NCBI RefSeq assembly: GCF_002797355.1
Contig: NZ_KZ454939.1
Location: 497,828-561,827 of the forward strand
Source of the DNA: Bacillus xiapuensis
Lineage (GTDB): Bacteria > Bacillota > Bacilli > Bacillales > Domibacillaceae
Direction of reading: 5' to 3'
Length of the DNA stretch: 64,000 nucleotides
The notes beneath the pieces were generated by a model. That model did not search any database and had not been told where the DNA came from. It saw only the letters and a program-made list of their open reading frames with translations. The position numbers were made by a program, and so were the translations under genes. Shown in pieces: positions 61,041-64,000 of this stretch; position 1 is the stretch's first letter; each line of letters opens with the position of its first letter.

Positions 61041-62407
61041 TAAACAACGACCTCCTCACATAAAGGTTCTTCATCTGGTTCATCGTTGATGTCTTCTTCT
61101 GCAACTTCATTAAGTTCATCGCTTGTTACTACTTCGTACTCTGGAATATTCACGGCACGGACATCAACTTGCCCAGTAACTACATCTGCTATTGTTTTGG
61201 TTTGAAGTTCTCCAAGATAGCTGATTTCTTTCTTAATACTATCAATTAATAAGTCAATCTTAGCTTGTACTTCGAGGCAATAGGATACAATCTCTTGTTG
61301 CTCTTCTTTTGGAGGTAATAGAACGATCATTCTTCGAATGTCATTGTAGCCAATGCTTTGCCGAACACCTCCGCCCATTCCGTAAAACAACTTGCTCACA
61401 TCATACGAATGTAACAGAAGGTAAAGGTACTCAGAAAGCATATTTTCCCTTGGTTTTAGACATGTGTATGCCGATGTAATTATACCTGTTTGAGTTGAAA
61501 GACCTACTCTTAAACTTTTATGATCATTCTGCAAATCAGTTAAGCGCAGAATTATATTTCCATCATGAATTATCTGATATGTGTCAAAGGATGCAGGTAG
61601 CAAGCCGGTCGTGGTATTTATATCCTTATTTACAATCCTTCCATAGCTAAGGGATAGCAAATTTTGGTTATGAACATTTTTATTTGAAATTTTTTGCTCT
61701 GCAGCACACTGAAAAAGCATTTTTTCTTCCCAGTGAGCAGGTATATCACCAATCCAACTTTGCTGACTCGATTTTGTTACAGATTGATGAAAACCTTTTG
61801 TAACAGCATGGAAAATTAGAGAGTTCTTTAATTCAGTTAAATTTGAGATTTCCTTCTTTTTCCCTTTGATATATCTGGTTATTTCTGTTATTTTCCAGTC
61901 TAGAAAGCGGACGATTTGGTCTTGTTCTTGGCGTGGTGGAACCGGCAAGTGTATATTTTTTAGTTCACTATACCGAGTTGTCCACAAGTCGGCCACTAAT
62001 CCTCTGCCATTACGGAAATATTCTTCTGTAAAAGGAACACATCTTAGCAAGTAGTGCAAATAGCGCGAGTTTTCATTTGTAATTGGTTTTAATACTATAT
62101 TAATTAAGGATACTGAACCATCAAGAGGAGAGATCCCGCTTGAACCTTTTCTGTCTGATCTGCTGTTAATTACAAAATCACCAGCTTTTACGAGCTTTCG
62201 ATTATCACCGTTATCCGTTTTTATAGCAGTTTCAAGCTGAGGTACAATACCGGCTTTACTTACCGACAGAGGTGCATAGTCCTTATCAGATACTTTTAAT
62301 TTTCTTTCAATAAAGAGTTCACGAACTTTGCGAGTCTCCCATTGAAAAGGTATTTTGTCAATCCACAAGGCTCTTGTGTCTTTATATTTTTCATAAGGTC
62401 TTAACAT
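61040..62407 (-). CDS. hsdS: Type I restriction specificity subunit S (HsdS)
   Basis: 455 residues with two target-recognition domains, roughly 1-170 and 215-375, each followed by a conserved helix: PPRQEQDQIVRFLDWKITEITRYI near 160 and PPKEEQQEIVSYCLEVQAKIDLLIDSIKKEI near 375. These determine the bipartite target, which cannot be read from sequence. The C-terminal 40 residues are very acidic. Starts in the TAATG overlap with hsdM. Confidence 0.93.
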   Translation of the reverse strand: MLRPYEKYKDTRALWIDKIPFQWETRKVRELFIERKLKVSDKDYAPLSVSKAGIVPQLETAIKTDNGDNRKLVKAGDFVINSRSDRKGSSGISPLDGSVSLINIVLKPITNENSRYLHYLLRCVPFTEEYFRNGRGLVADLWTTRYSELKNIHLPVPPRQEQDQIVRFLDWKITEITRYIKGKKKEISNLTELKNSLIFHAVTKGFHQSVTKSSQQSWIGDIPAHWEEKMLFQCAAEQKISNKNVHNQNLLSLSYGRIVNKDINTTTGLLPASFDTYQIIHDGNIILRLTDLQNDHKSLRVGLSTQTGIITSAYTCLKPRENMLSEYLYLLLHSYDVSKLFYGMGGGVRQSIGYNDIRRMIVLLPPKEEQQEIVSYCLEVQAKIDLLIDSIKKEISYLGELQTKTIADVVTGQVDVRAVNIPEYEVVTSDELNEVAEEDINDEPDEEPLCEEVVV

Positions 62408-64000
62408 TAATGATCACCTCCTCCAGTTAGTTGGACAATTGATGCCAAAAGCCCATCTGTGTCAGCTTCTATTTTTTTTATGTCTGTAATAATATCTGCC
62501 GCTTCTCGCAATTCAATTGGTTTGTAAAAATATTTTGTGAAGCTGAGTTCATATCCTAGAGTTATGGAGTTTTCATCTATCCATGCGTCTGGGACATACG
62601 GTAAAATTTCATTATTAAAGAACGCTTCAATGCCTCCCTCATAAGTATAGGGAATCTGCTCATTATCTTTTAAATCTTTATCAGGCTCATAACCACCTTT
62701 ATTACTTTTAACTGGCTCAGCTTGCTCGTCAACTGTAGTGAAGTAATTACGTATAGTCTTAATCCTCTTTGCAGTTAGTTTAATTTTACTTCCTTTTGCA
62801 GCGTCCTCTACGTCGGCAATAAAGGTATTATAATCTAATAAAGGTTCAGTACCCACCAATTCCTTAACTTTGCACATCAAACAGTATAACGGCTCATCTT
62901 TCGCTTCTTGCTTTAATAATTCAAGACTATCTTCTGAGATTTCCACACGCAAACGAAGTGGACGAAGAATATCTACTGAGTAATAAGCAAATTCCTCATT
63001 ATCAAAAACTTTGCTATATGTCTCATCAGCTTCTGTAAAAGCAAGGTATAATGATATGATTTGGTTTCGAATCTCTGGAGTTAGTTCACTATTTTTATCA
63101 CCAATACTTTTTCTTAATGGAGACTTTAAGGAAGTGGCATCAATCAATTGAACTTTGCCTTTACGTTCGTTTGCCTTATTATTTGTGACAACCCAAAGGA
63201 ATGTACCGATACCAGTATTGTAAAACATATTTTCAGGCAGAGCTACAATTGCTTCTAACATGTCATTTTCAATAATGTAGCGACGAAGATTACTTGGTCC
63301 ACTGCCCGCTTTCCCTGTAAAGAGGGATGAACCATTGTGTACTTCAACAATACGACTACCAAATTCGGTAGTAGTTTTCATTTTGCTTATATTATTTGCA
63401 AGAAATAACATCTGAGGATCACCGATATCAGGTAATAAGGAATAGTTAGAATTACCATCATAATTAATAATAAAGCGAGGGTCGGTGATATCATCCTTTT
63501 TAATGTCTCCCCATGCTTTAAGCTCAGCTTTCCATGATGTTCCAAATGGAGGATTTGAAAGCATAAAATCAAATTCTTCACGAGGAAAACCGTCATTTGA
63601 TATTGTTGAGCCAAAATAAATATTATCAGCCTGAGTACCTTCACCTTTCACTAGCATATCTGCGCAAGCAATCGCATAGGTTTCGTCAGCATTTTCCTGA
63701 CCAAATAACTTTATAGAAACCTTTTTTCCGGCTTCCTCAGCTAGTTCATGTATACGCTGTTCACCTACCGTTAGCATGCCGCCAGTACCGCAGGCACCAT
63801 CATAAATACGATAAGTTGTACTCTGAATCTGATCCTGAACAGGAACAAACGCGATATCTGCCATTAATTCAACAATATCTCTAGGGGTAAAATGACGTCC
63901 TGCATCTGTTATATTTGTTTCTTCATTAAACATACGGATAACTTCTTCAAAAAGGGTACCCATCGTATGATTATCGAGGGCAGGCAAGCGCACACTCCCA
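62407..64000 (-). CDS. hsdM: Type I DNA methyltransferase subunit M (HsdM), partial
   Basis: N6-adenine methyltransferase, 531 residues visible. The frame is open to the window edge and starts mid-domain (NHTMGTLFEEVIRMFNEE), so the N-terminal part, usually over 100 residues, lies outside. SAM motif I is YDGACGTGGML and catalytic motif IV is LSNPPFGTSW. C-terminal helices follow to the TAA that overlaps the hsdS start. A GTG at 63993 is not taken as a true start. Confidence 0.93.
   Translation of the reverse strand, partial: GSVRLPALDNHTMGTLFEEVIRMFNEETNITDAGRHFTPRDIVELMADIAFVPVQDQIQSTTYRIYDGACGTGGMLTVGEQRIHELAEEAGKKVSIKLFGQENADETYAIACADMLVKGEGTQADNIYFGSTISNDGFPREEFDFMLSNPPFGTSWKAELKAWGDIKKDDITDPRFIINYDGNSNYSLLPDIGDPQMLFLANNISKMKTTTEFGSRIVEVHNGSSLFTGKAGSGPSNLRRYIIENDMLEAIVALPENMFYNTGIGTFLWVVTNNKANERKGKVQLIDATSLKSPLRKSIGDKNSELTPEIRNQIISLYLAFTEADETYSKVFDNEEFAYYSVDILRPLRLRVEISEDSLELLKQEAKDEPLYCLMCKVKELVGTEPLLDYNTFIADVEDAAKGSKIKLTAKRIKTIRNYFTTVDEQAEPVKSNKGGYEPDKDLKDNEQIPYTYEGGIEAFFNNEILPYVPDAWIDENSITLGYELSFTKYFYKPIELREAADIITDIKKIEADTDGLLASIVQLTGGGDH

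Noticed and set aside
1-64000. CRISPR arrays, tRNA or rRNA genes, prophage modules, plasmid origins
   Set aside because: No regularly spaced direct repeats, no tRNA-like cloverleaf or rRNA sequence, and no phage structural or replication genes were seen. The R-M island is the only clear accessory block.

Overview
The window looks like chromosome of a low-to-moderate GC, spore-forming member of the Bacillaceae. The evidence is GTG/TTG starts behind strong AGGAGG sites, SigB-type promoters, a PdaA spore-cortex deacetylase, S-box and cobalamin riboswitches, a divergent nsrR/hmp pair, bacterial nitric oxide synthase, MreBH, and a long stretch carrying the B. subtilis yfk genes (yfkM, yfkK, yfkJ-yfkI-yfkH, chaA/yfkE, yfkD). 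I do not name a species. No rRNA, tRNA, CRISPR array or intact insertion sequence was found.

Layout. 1-5.6 kb: dcuB-aspA (aspartate/fumarate/succinate exchange with aspartate ammonia-lyase), two YflT-domain general stress genes that each have a SigB-like promoter, and an RraA-like protein. 5.6-8.4 kb: bioY divergent from bioD-bioA around a BirA-type operator. 8.4-19.9 kb: an IS3-family remnant, then a cobalamin riboswitch controlling a tightly overlapping corrinoid uptake and salvage operon (btuF, btuC, btuD-cbiZ fusion, cbiB, cobD, cobU, cbiP, cobS, cobC, a second CobU-like gene, pduO), followed by a probable alpha-ribazole kinase (cblS). 20-23 kb: patatin-like protein, carbonic anhydrase, thioredoxin-like protein, queF and a 50-residue small protein. 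23.3-28.8 kb: metH and yitJ behind an S-box; MetH consumes the cobalamin that the upstream operon salvages. 29-41 kb: EamA transporter with an unexplained leader, nos, mreBH, ykhA, argF, a GltC-like regulator, ampS, nsrR/hmp with NsrR-like operators, and a sodium/dicarboxylate symporter. 41-42.5 kb: motA-motB. 42.5-53.4 kb: the yfk-like block with two sodium/alanine-type symporters and a PfeT-type metal ATPase behind tandem Fur/PerR-like boxes. 53.5-57.8 kb: class I fumarase, pdaA and rlmCD. 57.8 kb to the end: an A+T-richer Type I restriction-modification operon (hsdM-hsdS-hsdR, minus strand), with hsdM cut by the window edge.

The strongest structure not explained by genes is a dispersed intergenic repeat of about 60-90 bp. 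It has at least seven copies on both strands, and the fuller copies carry two consecutive hairpins. A second small family links terminators with a shared GAGAATG/CATTCTC-type core to a short palindromic tail. The corrinoid operon also holds two CobU-like proteins whose conserved motifs are complementary, and a lone cblS without its usual transporter partner. No wholly unknown multi-gene system was identified.
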